64,000 bases of DNA, from assembly GCF_001624695.1 (NCBI RefSeq), contig NZ_JSEP01000005.1:266126-330125 (forward strand), given 5' to 3'. Position 1 is the first letter of the stretch, and each line of letters opens with the position of its first letter. Below the pieces are notes generated by a model, which ran no database searches, was not told the DNA's origin, and saw nothing but the letters and a program-made list of their open reading frames with translations. Shown here one piece after another: positions 1 to 7,844 of this stretch. Source of the stretch: Labrenzia sp. OB1 (GTDB lineage: Bacteria; Pseudomonadota; Alphaproteobacteria; Rhizobiales; Stappiaceae). A program made the position numbers and the translations under genes.

Positions 1-245
1 TGTTCGGATTCGTCTTCCACCTTCTCACCCTTGATGGTGAGAACATGTTCCCTGGCTTCCACGGAAAGCTCATCATCGGTGAAACCGGCAACCGCCATGG
101 TGATGCGGTAGGTGTTTTCGCCGGTCCGTTCGATGTTGTAAGGCGGATAGCTTGGCGCTTCGCTGCCAGCGCTGTCCAGCATCGAGAAAAGCCGATCGAA
201 ACCGACAGTGGACCGGTAAAGGGGAGAAAAGTCTAAGTGACGCAT
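1..245 (-). CDS. ibpA: Small heat-shock protein Hsp20, IbpA type (3' end off the left edge)
   Basis: The reverse strand from an ATG at 245 gives a protein starting MRHLDFSPLYRSTVGFDRLF, the typical N-terminus of alphaproteobacterial IbpA/HspA proteins, followed by the start of the alpha-crystallin domain (PPYNIERTGENTYRITMAVA, about residues 36-55). About 81 residues are visible; the rest lies left of the window. IbpA proteins are ATP-independent holdases that bind unfolding proteins during heat stress. The leader carries a ROSE-like thermometer (see next entry), which supports both the start and the identity. No disruption is visible in the part seen. Confidence 0.9.
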   Translation of the reverse strand, partial: MRHLDFSPLYRSTVGFDRLFSMLDSAGSEAPSYPPYNIERTGENTYRITMAVAGFTDDELSVEAREHVLTIKGEKVEDESE

Positions 246-290
246 GTGTCTGTCCTCTCTTTGAGCAACTGATACTTCACTGGGTATTGC
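246..290 (-). promoter_or_regulatory. ROSE-like RNA thermometer in the ibpA leader
   Basis: Reading the minus strand, the Shine-Dalgarno AGGA (plus 253-256) lies just upstream of the ibpA start. It faces a UUGCU segment (plus 264-268) across a short loop. UUGCU opposed to AGGA is the signature of ROSE thermometers upstream of small heat-shock genes in proteobacteria. The outer helices were not resolved by eye, so the full ROSE fold is inferred. Confidence 0.55.
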
Positions 291-358
291 GTTCCTGCGG
301 TCCCCCGGAATGGCGGGACTGGAGCGCGCTGCAGACCCTTTTCGGCGCCTGCACAGGA

Positions 359-388
359 AAGGTGGTTACTGGGTTTTTTCATTTCAAG
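359..388 (-). promoter_or_regulatory. Possible RpoH (heat-shock) promoter for ibpA
   Basis: On the minus strand CTTGAAA (plus 382-388) matches the -35 of sigma-32-type promoters, and a CCACCTT segment (plus 359-365) at about the right distance could be the -10. Position and partner gene fit, but the -10 is weak. The same gap (246-516) also contains the leader of the divergent secreted-protein gene; nothing else was recognised in it. Confidence 0.35.
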
Positions 389-516
389 GGGCAGTGGGGG
401 ACGTCAGCAGAAGATGAATGCGAGATGAATGGGGCCTTCCGGTTTGGTTCAACCGGCAGGGTGCATCTTCCGGTCAACGTCAGCGACGGGCTGGCGGCAA
501 AGACAGGAGATCAACG

Positions 517-930
517 ATGTTTGCCAATGTTTCGAAATTTTCCGCCCCGATCGCCGGCGCCATTTTTCTGGTATCCGCCGGATTTATTTCTTCAGCCGTT
601 GCCGCTCCCCAGGCCGCCGGGCTGAAGGGCCAGACGGCGCAGTCCGAGCTTGTCGTGCAGATCGATCACCGCAAGGGCGGTCACGGGCGCAAGGGTGGTC
701 GTGGCTGGCAGGGCGGTCATGGCTGGAACCAGTATCACATGGGGCCGCGTCAGATCCGCCGCAGCCTGCGTCACCGGGGGTTTCACCGTATCCAGATCGT
801 AAATCGCCGGGGCCCGATGTATATCGTGACCGCGAATGGCTGGCGGGGCATGCCGGTTCGGCTGGTCGTCGATTCCCGCAATGCGCACATCGTTCGCAGT
901 CACCCGATTGCCCGTGGTTACCGCTGGTAA
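517..930 (+). CDS. Small secreted protein, Gly/His/Arg-rich with PepSY-like tail
   Basis: A 137-residue protein whose ATG at 517 follows a good AGGAG (505-509). Residues 1 to about 27 form a signal peptide (hydrophobic core APIAGAIFLVSAGFISS, cleavage near VAA). A basic, Gly- and His-rich stretch with HGRKGGRGWQGGHG follows. The C-terminal half (GFHRIQIVNRRGPMYIVTA and on) resembles the short secreted alphaproteobacterial proteins with a PepSY-like beta segment. It is probably periplasmic. A GC-rich hairpin without a T-run (965-991) follows. No function can be assigned; it is divergent from the heat-shock gene and may or may not share its regulation. Confidence 0.75.
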   Translation: MFANVSKFSAPIAGAIFLVSAGFISSAVAAPQAAGLKGQTAQSELVVQIDHRKGGHGRKGGRGWQGGHGWNQYHMGPRQIRRSLRHRGFHRIQIVNRRGPMYIVTANGWRGMPVRLVVDSRNAHIVRSHPIARGYRW

Positions 931-1042
931 CGCGGACGCCAGGCTTTTCCGCCAACTTCTTTCTGGGCCGGTGCATGTTCAGTGCCGGCCCGAAGTCTGT
1001 TGTGAGCCCGGACGAAGCCGGGTATCAAAAGGCGTCTCCTGA

Positions 1043-2131
1043 GTGAACCGGATCGCCATGAACCTGATAGATCTTCCAGACAATCCCGTGCCGGACGGTG
1101 CGACGACCGGATATATCGACGCACCTGACGGCGTCAGTATCCGTTTTGCGCACTGGCCTGCGGGTGGGCGGCAGCGAATGGGAACGGTGACCCTGCTGCA
1201 GGGGCGTGCGGAATACATCGAGAAATATTTCGAGATAATTTCGGAACTGCGCGAACGCGGCTTTGCGGTCGTAACCTTCGACTGGCGCGGACAGGGCGGT
1301 TCACAACGGTTGACCGGCAATCCGAAACGCGGTCATGTTTCGCATTTCGGCAAGTTCCGGCTCGATTTGCGCACCGTGCTCAAGAACATATCTCTGGCCA
1401 CCTATCCGGGCCCGCATTTCGCGCTGGCGCATTCCACCGGTGCCCTGGTGTTGTTGTCCGATTCGGAGCGGCTGCGGACAATGCTTGACCGTGCCGTGCT
1501 GATCTCGCCGCTGCTCGGCCTTCCATCCGGCGCCTTGCCTCCCAATTTGGGTGGATTTTCCCGCTCCGCGTTGAAGATCCTCAGTCTCGGGCGGCTCGGG
1601 CGTCCGGCGCATGAGACCAGGGCTCGCAAGGGTGCGGTCTTCAGCGAGCGGGTCGGATTTCCTCTTGCGCGACTGTGTTCGGCGATCGGATTGGGACGGT
1701 TGTTCCTTCCCGGAGGAAACAGCGAGATCCGTGTGCCGTTCGAGACGAACCGGCAGACCTCGGACAAAACCCGGTTCGAACGCTTCAACAAGGTGCTTGA
1801 AGCCGCGCCCGAGCTCGGTCTTGGCGCGCCGACCTTCGGCTGGCTGAATGCCGCGGCACGTACGATGCTGGCCCTGCGGAAAAGAGATGCCGGTCCGAAC
1901 ATGAAGCTTCCGTGCCTTATTCTGGCGGCGGGCAGCGACAGGATCGTCTCAACACCTGTTACCGAGGATTTTGTCTCTCGGACCAAGGCGGCGGCCTATC
2001 TGGAAATTCCGGGTGCCAAACATGAGCTGATGATGGAACGCGATGTGTTCCGAGATCAGTTCTGGGCGGCGTTCGACGCTTTTGTTCCGGGGCTGGAAGC
2101 GGAGCAGGAAATGCGACGCGCCCATCTCTGA
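1043..2131 (+). CDS. Alpha/beta hydrolase, lysophospholipase (PldB) family
   Basis: A 362-residue cytoplasmic alpha/beta hydrolase of the serine-aminopeptidase/monoglyceride-lipase type. The nucleophile elbow is AHSTG (Ser131, first Gly replaced by Ala), the strand-3 motif is FDWRGQGGS, and the rest of the triad is probably Asp299 (AAGSDR) and His327 (GAKHE). Family members hydrolyse lysophospholipids or monoacylglycerols; the true substrate is not shown here. The start used is a GTG at 1043; an ATG at 1058 (MNLIDLPDN) is the main alternative, and neither has a strong ribosome binding site. It converges on hisN with only 17 bases between stops. Confidence 0.85.
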   Translation: MNRIAMNLIDLPDNPVPDGATTGYIDAPDGVSIRFAHWPAGGRQRMGTVTLLQGRAEYIEKYFEIISELRERGFAVVTFDWRGQGGSQRLTGNPKRGHVSHFGKFRLDLRTVLKNISLATYPGPHFALAHSTGALVLLSDSERLRTMLDRAVLISPLLGLPSGALPPNLGGFSRSALKILSLGRLGRPAHETRARKGAVFSERVGFPLARLCSAIGLGRLFLPGGNSEIRVPFETNRQTSDKTRFERFNKVLEAAPELGLGAPTFGWLNAAARTMLALRKRDAGPNMKLPCLILAAGSDRIVSTPVTEDFVSRTKAAAYLEIPGAKHELMMERDVFRDQFWAAFDAFVPGLEAEQEMRRAHL

Positions 2132-2148
2132 AGGCGCGTCACCCGGGA

Positions 2149-2952
2149 TTACGCGACCCGGGCGAGTTCCCGCAGAAGAGTGTCATGAAGACGCGGATCG
2201 CCGGAGGCGACGATCTGCCCGCCGTCCGCAGGTGAGCCGCCTGTCCAGGTCGTCACCACGCCGCCGGCACCTTCGACAATCGGAACGAGCGCGACGATGT
2301 CATAGGCCTGCAGGCTGGATTCGATGACAGCATCTCCATGGCCGGCCGCGACCATGCAATAGGCATAGCAATCTGTTCCGTAGCGGGCGAGCTGGACAGC
2401 GTCCTCGACCCGGTCGTAGGCTGCCCGCTCCGTGTCGGTGAAGAGGGCAGGCGTTGTGGTGAAGATCGTTGCGTCCTTCAGCCGGTCACAGGGGCGGCAC
2501 TCGAGTTTCCTGGAGCCGAGCGAGCCGTTGTACCAGGCAGTGTGGCAATCCCCGGCGAAGCGTTCGCCGATATAGGGCTGAGCCATCATGCCGAGGCTGG
2601 GCTTGCCGTTGGTGCGCAGGCCGATCAGCGTTCCCCAGGTCGGCAGTCCGGTGATGAAGGCGCGAGTCCCGTCGATCGGGTCGAGTACCCAGACGTTTTC
2701 CGCGTCCAGATTTTCCGGACCATGCTCTTCACCGAGGATGCCGTGGGACGGATAGGCGCGGTTGATGAGCGTCCGCATCGCCGTTTCGCCGTTTCTGTCG
2801 GCAATGGTCACCGGGTCGAAGCCGCTGTCCCATTTGTTGTCGACTGCAAAACCCTGCCGGAAGTGCGGCATGATCGCTGCGCTGGCGGCATCCGCGAGCT
2901 GCTCCAGAAACGGGGAGAATTCACTCGAGCTGTCTGTCTGGCCCTGGGTCAT
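2149..2952 (-). CDS. hisN: Histidinol-phosphatase, inositol-monophosphatase family
   Basis: A 267-residue Mg-dependent phosphatase of the IMPase superfamily. Metal-binding motifs are GEEHG (74-78) and DPIDGT (91-96, within VWVLDPIDGTRAF), plus the C-terminal AYDIVALVPIVEGAGG block (216-231). The version with DPIDGTRAF and TWGTLIGL matches the alphaproteobacterial HisN-type histidinol-phosphate phosphatase rather than the SuhB type, so it probably catalyses the penultimate step of histidine synthesis in the cytoplasm. Hydrolysis of another sugar or inositol phosphate cannot be excluded. Transcribed leftwards, separated from the upstream amidohydrolase gene by a 266-base gap that holds a small-RNA candidate on the opposite strand. 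Confidence 0.85.
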   Translation of the reverse strand: MTQGQTDSSSEFSPFLEQLADAASAAIMPHFRQGFAVDNKWDSGFDPVTIADRNGETAMRTLINRAYPSHGILGEEHGPENLDAENVWVLDPIDGTRAFITGLPTWGTLIGLRTNGKPSLGMMAQPYIGERFAGDCHTAWYNGSLGSRKLECRPCDRLKDATIFTTTPALFTDTERAAYDRVEDAVQLARYGTDCYAYCMVAAGHGDAVIESSLQAYDIVALVPIVEGAGGVVTTWTGGSPADGGQIVASGDPRLHDTLLRELARVA

Positions 2953-3100
2953 CGATACCTTCCGCGTATCAGGAGGTTGAATTTCTTCGATTTGCGAAAA
3001 AATCCGGATTGTCGCTTATATAACCGTGTTTGCTGAAAAATGAATCTCTAAAACCGGCTTTTTTGCCCAATGTTTGATCAATATCAAAGCCTTCGCGAAC

Positions 3101-3129
3101 TTGACTTTTGTGCGCTGCGGTGCGATTTT
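3101..3129 (+). promoter_or_regulatory. Predicted sigma-70 promoter for the small RNA at 3135-3220
   Basis: TTGACT at 3101-3106 (five of six -35 consensus bases), a 17-base spacer and GATTTT at 3124-3129 (weak -10). It lies directly upstream of a run of hairpins that ends in an intrinsic terminator, which is the main reason to believe it. Confidence 0.45.
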
Positions 3130-3134
3130 ATTGC

Positions 3135-3220
3135 GGTGCGATACGTTGTATTGCACCGCCCTCCTTGGGCGTTTCCTCCCTAGACTTCAGGCCGCCTCAT
3201 GTGAGTGCGGCCTTTTTTTT
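3135..3220 (+). ncRNA. Small RNA candidate, suhB/MmgR-like
   Basis: About 86 nt between hisN and an amidohydrolase gene, transcribed against both. It opens with a near-perfect hairpin (arms at 3133-3144 and 3148-3159, loop GTT). A pyrimidine-rich single-stranded stretch follows with two anti-Shine-Dalgarno-like motifs (CCTCCTT about 3159-3165, TTTCCTCCC 3172-3180). It ends in a GGCCGC/GCGGCC terminator stem with eight Ts. Layout and length resemble the suhB (MmgR, alpha-r8) small RNAs of rhizobia, first noticed next to an inositol-monophosphatase gene; the family call is inference from memory of its architecture. Such RNAs act in trans through Hfq. Confidence 0.6.
3190..3220 (+). terminator. 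Intrinsic terminator of the small RNA
   Basis: GGCCGC (3190-3195) pairs with GCGGCC (3207-3212), extended inside by CTCA/TGAG with one bulged T, followed by T8 (3213-3220). No protein gene on the plus strand ends upstream, so the terminator argues for an independent transcript. Its T-run overlaps the stop codon of the antisense amidohydrolase gene. Confidence 0.75.
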
Positions 3221-4223
3221 ATTCTGCTGCGATGGAGTCGGCCGGCAGGGCCGCGTCGGGCATGGAAGTGAGCTCGCGGGCGAAATTGCGCAAGTTATGG
3301 AACAGGTCGGCAAATCCGGCGGAAGGCTGGTGGGATGCCTCGTCCATGTAGAGGCCGCGATTGATCTCGATCTGGAGGGCATGCAGGCCGCTTGCAGGCC
3401 TGCCGTAGTGCTCCGTGATGAAGCCGCCGGCATAGGGTTTGTTGCGCGAAACGCTGTAGCCCATGTTTCTGAGAACGGAACAGGCAAACTCCGTCAGGTC
3501 GCCGCTGCAGCTTGTGCCGTAGCGGTCGCCGAGAATGAAGTCGGGGCGCGCGTCTGTTGTCTGGCACTTCACGCTAGACGGCATGGAATGGCAGTCGATC
3601 AGGACTGAATAGCCGAAGGTCACATGGGTCTGCGCTAGCAGGCGCCGCAGGGTCGAGTGATAGGGTTTGTAGATATGCTCGATCCGGCTCAGCGCTTCTT
3701 CCACCGGCAGCTTGTGACGGTAGATCTCATGATTTTCGCTGACAATCCGCGCGACCGTGCCCAGTCCTCCAGCCACCCGGATGGAACGGCTGTTCGCATA
3801 GGCCGGGAGCCGGCCGTCGAACATCTTCGGATCAAGTTCGTAGGGTTCCCGGTTCACATCCAGATAGGCTCTTGGAAAATGCGCCCGCAGGAGCGGCGCA
3901 CCGAGAGGCACCACATGCGCGAAGAGGTCGTCCACATAGGCATCTTCGGAACGCCGGATGGAATTTTCATCCAGACGCGAGGACGCCAGGAAGTTTCTGG
4001 AATACTGGCGGCCCGAATGGGGGGAATTGAAGATATAGGGAACCCGCTGATCGGCGGGGCACAGGACTTCAAACGCGGGCAGGCCGTTGAAATCAGCTTC
4101 AAAGGGCGTATGAAAATCAGGCCGCTCGTCGTCCGTCAAATGATGTGTCCCGTGTGATCTTCTCCCATGGTGCCAAGGAATCGGCCGACAGTCCACTGTC
4201 ACGAACGTAAAAGCCCGCATCAT
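3219..4223 (-). CDS. N-formylglutamate amidohydrolase family protein (copy 1)
   Basis: About 334 residues, a zinc-dependent amidohydrolase of the HutG2 family, which releases formate and glutamate from N-formylglutamate in histidine breakdown or acts on related N-acyl amino acids. Family motifs are NSPHSG (about residues 66-71), RSEDAYVDDLF (91-101), DVNREPYELDP (122-132) and a later DCHSMPS. The start is uncertain: ATG at 4223 follows AGGGGAAG, but the conserved part begins near LTDDERPDF, and a TTG about 80 bases inside could be the true start. It sits upstream of hisN and is divergent from cpdR. No other hut genes are in the window. Confidence 0.85.
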   Translation of the reverse strand: MMRAFTFVTVDCRPIPWHHGRRSHGTHHLTDDERPDFHTPFEADFNGLPAFEVLCPADQRVPYIFNSPHSGRQYSRNFLASSRLDENSIRRSEDAYVDDLFAHVVPLGAPLLRAHFPRAYLDVNREPYELDPKMFDGRLPAYANSRSIRVAGGLGTVARIVSENHEIYRHKLPVEEALSRIEHIYKPYHSTLRRLLAQTHVTFGYSVLIDCHSMPSSVKCQTTDARPDFILGDRYGTSCSGDLTEFACSVLRNMGYSVSRNKPYAGGFITEHYGRPASGLHALQIEINRGLYMDEASHQPSAGFADLFHNLRNFARELTSMPDAALPADSIAAE

Positions 4224-4646
4224 TGCGGCATTCTTCCCCTGTTTCGCGCCATACACTGTGCATCGTACCGGGTCAAAGGACTTTCCGGCGAAGTCCTTCA
4301 GCGCTCCGTTGAATGGTTTCAACGAGATGGATCCTCCGGTTTGCCTCCTGTCGAGGGTGGGGCAGATCGGCGGAAAAATGCAGCGTCACAAAGGATTGGG
4401 CGGGATTGACCCTGGCGGGGGCGGTCAATGCTGGCCGAAGCCCTCCCGCCGGTCCGGGTTTCCGTCTCCGCCACCATCTCCGCCTTGTGTTGGTCCACGA
4501 TAAAACTGTGTAAACCAGCGCGGCAGTTCTATCCACACGGCTGCCTGCAAGAACCGATTCTCGCTATCATTCTCTGGAATTCGAGCTATAACCGGCAGCT
4601 AGGAAATCGCACAGCCAACGCATACCAAGGAGATTGGTCGATTACG
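4224..4646. other. Intergenic region between the amidohydrolase gene and cpdR
   Basis: 423 bases that must hold the divergent promoters of the two genes. TATAAC near 4589 could be a -10 for cpdR, but no convincing -35 was found. No CtrA box (TTAA-N7-TTAA) and no open frame with coding character was seen. The AAGGAG at 4626-4632 is the cpdR ribosome binding site. Confidence 0.5.
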
Positions 4647-5006
4647 ATGCCACGTATCCTGCTTGCCGAAGATGATAATGACATGCGCCGCTTTCTGGCG
4701 AAGGCGCTGGAAAATGCCGGTTATGATGTCGTTTCGTTCGATAACGGCAAAAGCGCCTATGAACGCCTGCGTGAAGAGCCTTTCTCCCTTCTCCTGACAG
4801 ATATCGTCATGCCGGAGATGGACGGGATAGAATTGGCGCGCCGGGCAACCGAACTTGATCCCGATCTCAAGGTGATGTTCATCACCGGTTTTGCGGCTGT
4901 GGCGCTCAACCCGGAATCGGATGCTCCCAAGGATGCGAAGGTTTTGTCAAAACCCTTTCATTTGAAAGATCTTGTGCAGGAAGTGGAGCGGATGCTGGCC
5001 GCTTGA
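4647..5006 (+). CDS. cpdR: Single-domain response regulator CpdR
   Basis: A 119-residue receiver-only protein. The acidic pocket is DD (9-10), the phospho-acceptor Asp52 lies in LLTDIVMPEMDG, Thr80 is in MFITGFA and Lys102 in LSKPF. Sequence and length match CpdR, which when unphosphorylated brings the ClpXP protease to the cell pole and primes degradation of cell-cycle regulators in Caulobacter and rhizobia; phosphorylation by the CckA-ChpT relay switches it off. The ATG at 4647 follows AAGGAG at about 13 bases. The amidohydrolase/cpdR/tRNA-Val order recurs, as far as I recall, in related genomes. Confidence 0.9.
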   Translation: MPRILLAEDDNDMRRFLAKALENAGYDVVSFDNGKSAYERLREEPFSLLLTDIVMPEMDGIELARRATELDPDLKVMFITGFAAVALNPESDAPKDAKVLSKPFHLKDLVQEVERMLAA

Positions 5007-5142
5007 GACGGGCTCTGGAAACGGCGTCAAAAGAGCCTGGAAATTTTGCCGGATCGGTGAAAAGAGGGGTTGCACAGATCGGCGTTCCCCGTTATATCGC
5101 ACTCCACCACGGCGTTGGGGCGTCGGAGGTCCGAATAAATTC

Positions 5143-5217
5143 GGGCGTGTAGCTCAGCGGGAGAGCACTTCGTTGACATCGAAGGGGTCACAGGTTCAAT
5201 CCCTGTCACGCCCACCA
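5143..5217 (+). tRNA. tRNA-Val (anticodon GAC)
   Basis: A full cloverleaf: acceptor GGGCGTG (5143-5149) pairs with CACGCCC (5207-5213), D-stem GCTC/GAGC, anticodon stem CTTCG/CGAAG with loop TTGACAT so the anticodon GAC is at 5175-5177, and T-stem ACAGG/CCTGT with loop TTCAATC. Discriminator A at 5214 and an encoded CCA at 5215-5217. It reads valine GUC and GUU codons. Confidence 0.97.
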
Positions 5218-5365
5218 TTATAGCGCTGATTGAGGTTTCATGAAGCGTGGGTTGATCTGAAGCCGGCGCAAATTATGCAGCTGCTTCGTGAACAGCCGGA
5301 AGCACCCGGGCGCCTCTGGCGCTCATTTGGTTTAAAGAAGCAGGACCCTCTCGGGGGACAGTGAC

Positions 5366-5491
5366 ATGAAGATCAAGAATTCGCTCAAAGCACTGATGAC
5401 GCGCCACCGGGACAACCGTATGGTACGCCGCAAAGGCCGCGTGTACATCATCAACAAGAAAAACCCGCGCTTCAAGGCACGCCAGGGCTGA
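5366..5491 (+). CDS. rpmJ: 50S ribosomal protein L36, zinc-free form
   Basis: A 41-residue basic protein ([20 protein letters not shown], then [20 protein letters not shown]) that matches ribosomal protein L36 of the large subunit. It has no cysteine at all, so it is the C-minus type without the zinc ribbon. ATG at 5366 with an upstream GGGGGACA. It lies alone between tRNA-Val and a TPR gene, the usual isolated position of the C-minus form rather than in the spc operon. Confidence 0.95.
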   Translation: MKIKNSLKALMTRHRDNRMVRRKGRVYIINKKNPRFKARQG

Positions 5492-5653
5492 AGTCCTGTT
5501 GCCGCGTCTAGCGCTGCGGGGTTGTGAAAAACCTTGCGGGTGAAGCACTTAACGCGCCGATCCCGGCGTAGTGACAGCCCCGGTAGCCAGTGCGCACGAA
5601 GATGTGTCAAAATCCCGGATTGACCGCCGCATTCAACGATCCATAATCGTTGT

Positions 5654-6316
5654 ATGCGGATTTTTGTTTTTGCACTCCTGTATATGTTGAACGTGCCCCT
5701 GGCCGGCGCGCAGACCGTTCCCGACCTCGGGCCGGAAGTCGAGCCGCCGTCCGCGGAAGATTTCAGCCCGTTGCCCGAAGAGCTTCCTGAAGAGGGAGGC
5801 AAGGTGGTTGTCGAGGAGGCGGATCCGGACGCGGAAAAGTCCCGGCTGGAGCGCCTTTATTCCGATCTCGCCGAGGCCAAATCCCCGAAAGAGGCGGAGC
5901 GGATCGCGCGGAAGATCCAGAGAATTTGGATGGCTTCAGGCAGCGATACGGTCGATGTTCTGATGTCACGTGCCGGAAGGGCCATTCAGTCGGAAGATCC
6001 TGCCCTCGCCCTCGATTTTCTCGATGTGGTCGTCACCTTGAAACCTTCCTACGCGGAGGGCTGGAACCGTCGGGCGACCGTGCATTACATGCGTGAGGAT
6101 TTCGGAAAGTCCCTCGTCGACATCGAGCGCACGCTCGCCCTTGAGCCTCGGCACTGGGGAGCGCTGTCCGGACTGGCCATCATCCAGCGCCGCCTGGGTT
6201 TCGAGGATGACGCGCTGGATACCTTCAGGAAGGCGCTGGACGTCAATCCCGGACTTGAGAACGCTGCCAAGGCGATCGTGGATCTTGAAAAGGACGCGGA
6301 AGGCGAAGGGGTCTGA
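5654..6316 (+). CDS. Secreted tetratricopeptide-repeat protein
   Basis: 220 residues with an N-terminal signal peptide (FVFALLYMLNVPLAGA, cleavage near residue 19), an acidic Pro-rich linker, and three to four TPR helix pairs in the C-terminal half (ALALDFLDVVVTLKPSYAEG, then KSLVDIERTLALEPRHWGAL and DALDTFRKALDVNPGLENA). It is probably a periplasmic protein-interaction scaffold. No enzymatic motif is seen. It is followed by a strong terminator shared with convergent pyk. Confidence 0.8.
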   Translation: MRIFVFALLYMLNVPLAGAQTVPDLGPEVEPPSAEDFSPLPEELPEEGGKVVVEEADPDAEKSRLERLYSDLAEAKSPKEAERIARKIQRIWMASGSDTVDVLMSRAGRAIQSEDPALALDFLDVVVTLKPSYAEGWNRRATVHYMREDFGKSLVDIERTLALEPRHWGALSGLAIIQRRLGFEDDALDTFRKALDVNPGLENAAKAIVDLEKDAEGEGV

Positions 6317-6358
6317 GGACCCGAAGCTACCGGAAAATCAACACTGCATCCCGGAATG

Positions 6359-6388
6359 AAAAAGGCGGCTCGTTTGAGCCGCCTTTTT
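6359..6388. terminator. Bidirectional terminator between the TPR gene and pyk
   Basis: A perfect stem AAAAAGGCGGCTC / GAGCCGCCTTTTT with a GTTT loop. A-run and T-run on either side make it work in both directions for the two converging genes. Confidence 0.9.
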
Positions 6389-6407
6389 CATTCAACCAAG
6401 TGGGTCT

Positions 6408-7844
6408 TCAGATCCCGCCCTGTCCGTCGCTGCCGACAAAGGCAATACGCAACATGTTGGTGGAACCGGGGGTGCCGAAGGGCACGCCTGCGGTGACGAT
6501 GATCCGCTGGCCGGGCTTGGCGTATTCTTCCAGATAGGAAATACGGCAGGCGCGGTCGATCATGTCCTCTTCGTTGGCTGCATCCTCACTGACGACGCAG
6601 TGAAGGCCCCAGGCGAGGGACAGCCGGCGGGCGGTTGCCAGAACGGGAGAGAGCACGATCACGGGGCAGGCAGGGCGCTCGCGGGAGGCGCGAAGGCCTG
6701 TGGCGCCCGAGGTGGTGTAGCAGACGACGGCGGCCAGATTGAGGGTCTCGGCTATCTGCCGGGCTGCTGCGGAAATCGCATCCGCACCGGTGGCTTCCGG
6801 CTCGGTCCGCTGTGCATAGATGATGTTCTGATAGTTCGCGTCCTGCTCCACCTCGTCGGCGATCTTGTCCATCGTGGACACGGCTTCGATGGGAAAATCA
6901 CCGGCGGCGGATTCGGCGGACAGCATTACCGCGTCGGCGCCCTCGAACACGGCTGTCGCCACATCGGAGACTTCCGCACGCGTGGGGACAGGAGACGTAA
7001 TCATGGACTCGAGCATCTGCGTTGCCACGACAACGGGCTTTCCGGCGCGGCGGCAGGCACGGGTGATGCGCTTCTGGAGGCCCGGAACCTGCTCTAGCGG
7101 CATTTCCACCCCAAGGTCGCCACGGGCCACCATGATGGCGTCGGAGAGCTCTATGATTTCGTCAAGGCGGCCAATGGCCTGCGGCTTTTCGATCTTGGCG
7201 AGAACACCGGCACGGCCGCGGGTGATCTTGCGGACTTCAGCAAGATCGTCCGGACGCTGCACGAAGGAAAGGGCGACCCAGTCGACATTCTGATCCAGCG
7301 CCGCGATGAGATCACGGTGATCCTTTTCCGTCATGGCGCTGGTGGCGATTTCGGAATCGGGGACGCTGACGCCTTTGCGGTCGGACAGCTTGCCGCCGAC
7401 GATCACTTCCGTGACTGCGCTGGTGGCGTTGGCCTCGACGACCTTGAGCTGTATCTTGCCATCGTCCAGCAACAGACGGTGACCCGGCTCCAGGGCCTGC
7501 AGGATTTCCGGATGGGGAAGGTGGACCCGATTACCGTCGCCTCCGGACGTGTCGGCATCCAGGGTGAAGGATGCGCCGTTTTCAAGCGTGACCGGCCCTT
7601 TTGCGAAAGTTCCGACCCGTAGTTTCGGCCCCTGAAGGTCGGCCAGAATGCCGATCGGTCGTCCTACTCTTTCCTCGACAGAACGGATGCGTTCCACAAG
7701 CATCTTCAAACGATCATGATCTGTATGGCTCATGTTGATGCGGAACACATCAGCACCGGCGCGATACAGTTTTTCAATGATGTCTTGTTCTGAGGAAGAG
7801 GGACCGAGAGTTGCTAGAATCTTGACTCGCCGGTTACGCCTCAT
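6408..7844 (-). CDS. pyk: Pyruvate kinase
   Basis: A 478-residue glycolytic enzyme that turns phosphoenolpyruvate and ADP into pyruvate and ATP. The start RRNRRVKILATLGPSS, the substrate-binding FRINMSH near residue 35, the B domain, the PROSITE-type active-site block AKIEKPQAIGRLDEII (catalytic Lys within it), the Mg-binding ARGDLGVE and the MLESM helix are all present, with a normal C-terminal allosteric domain. Its ATG overlaps the stop of the DUF1036 gene by four bases (ATGA), so the two are translationally coupled. Confidence 0.97.
   Translation of the reverse strand: MRRNRRVKILATLGPSSSEQDIIEKLYRAGADVFRINMSHTDHDRLKMLVERIRSVEERVGRPIGILADLQGPKLRVGTFAKGPVTLENGASFTLDADTSGGDGNRVHLPHPEILQALEPGHRLLLDDGKIQLKVVEANATSAVTEVIVGGKLSDRKGVSVPDSEIATSAMTEKDHRDLIAALDQNVDWVALSFVQRPDDLAEVRKITRGRAGVLAKIEKPQAIGRLDEIIELSDAIMVARGDLGVEMPLEQVPGLQKRITRACRRAGKPVVVATQMLESMITSPVPTRAEVSDVATAVFEGADAVMLSAESAAGDFPIEAVSTMDKIADEVEQDANYQNIIYAQRTEPEATGADAISAAARQIAETLNLAAVVCYTTSGATGLRASRERPACPVIVLSPVLATARRLSLAWGLHCVVSEDAANEEDMIDRACRISYLEEYAKPGQRIIVTAGVPFGTPGSTNMLRIAFVGSDGQGGI

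Noticed and set aside
965..991. GGGCCGG/CCGGCCC hairpin after the secreted-protein gene
   Set aside because: Lacks a T-run; not called a terminator.
5027..5218. Minus-strand frame (63 residues, GVTGIEPVTPSMS) opposite tRNA-Val
   Set aside because: It is the reverse strand of a tRNA and its flank; such frames are a known annotation artefact.
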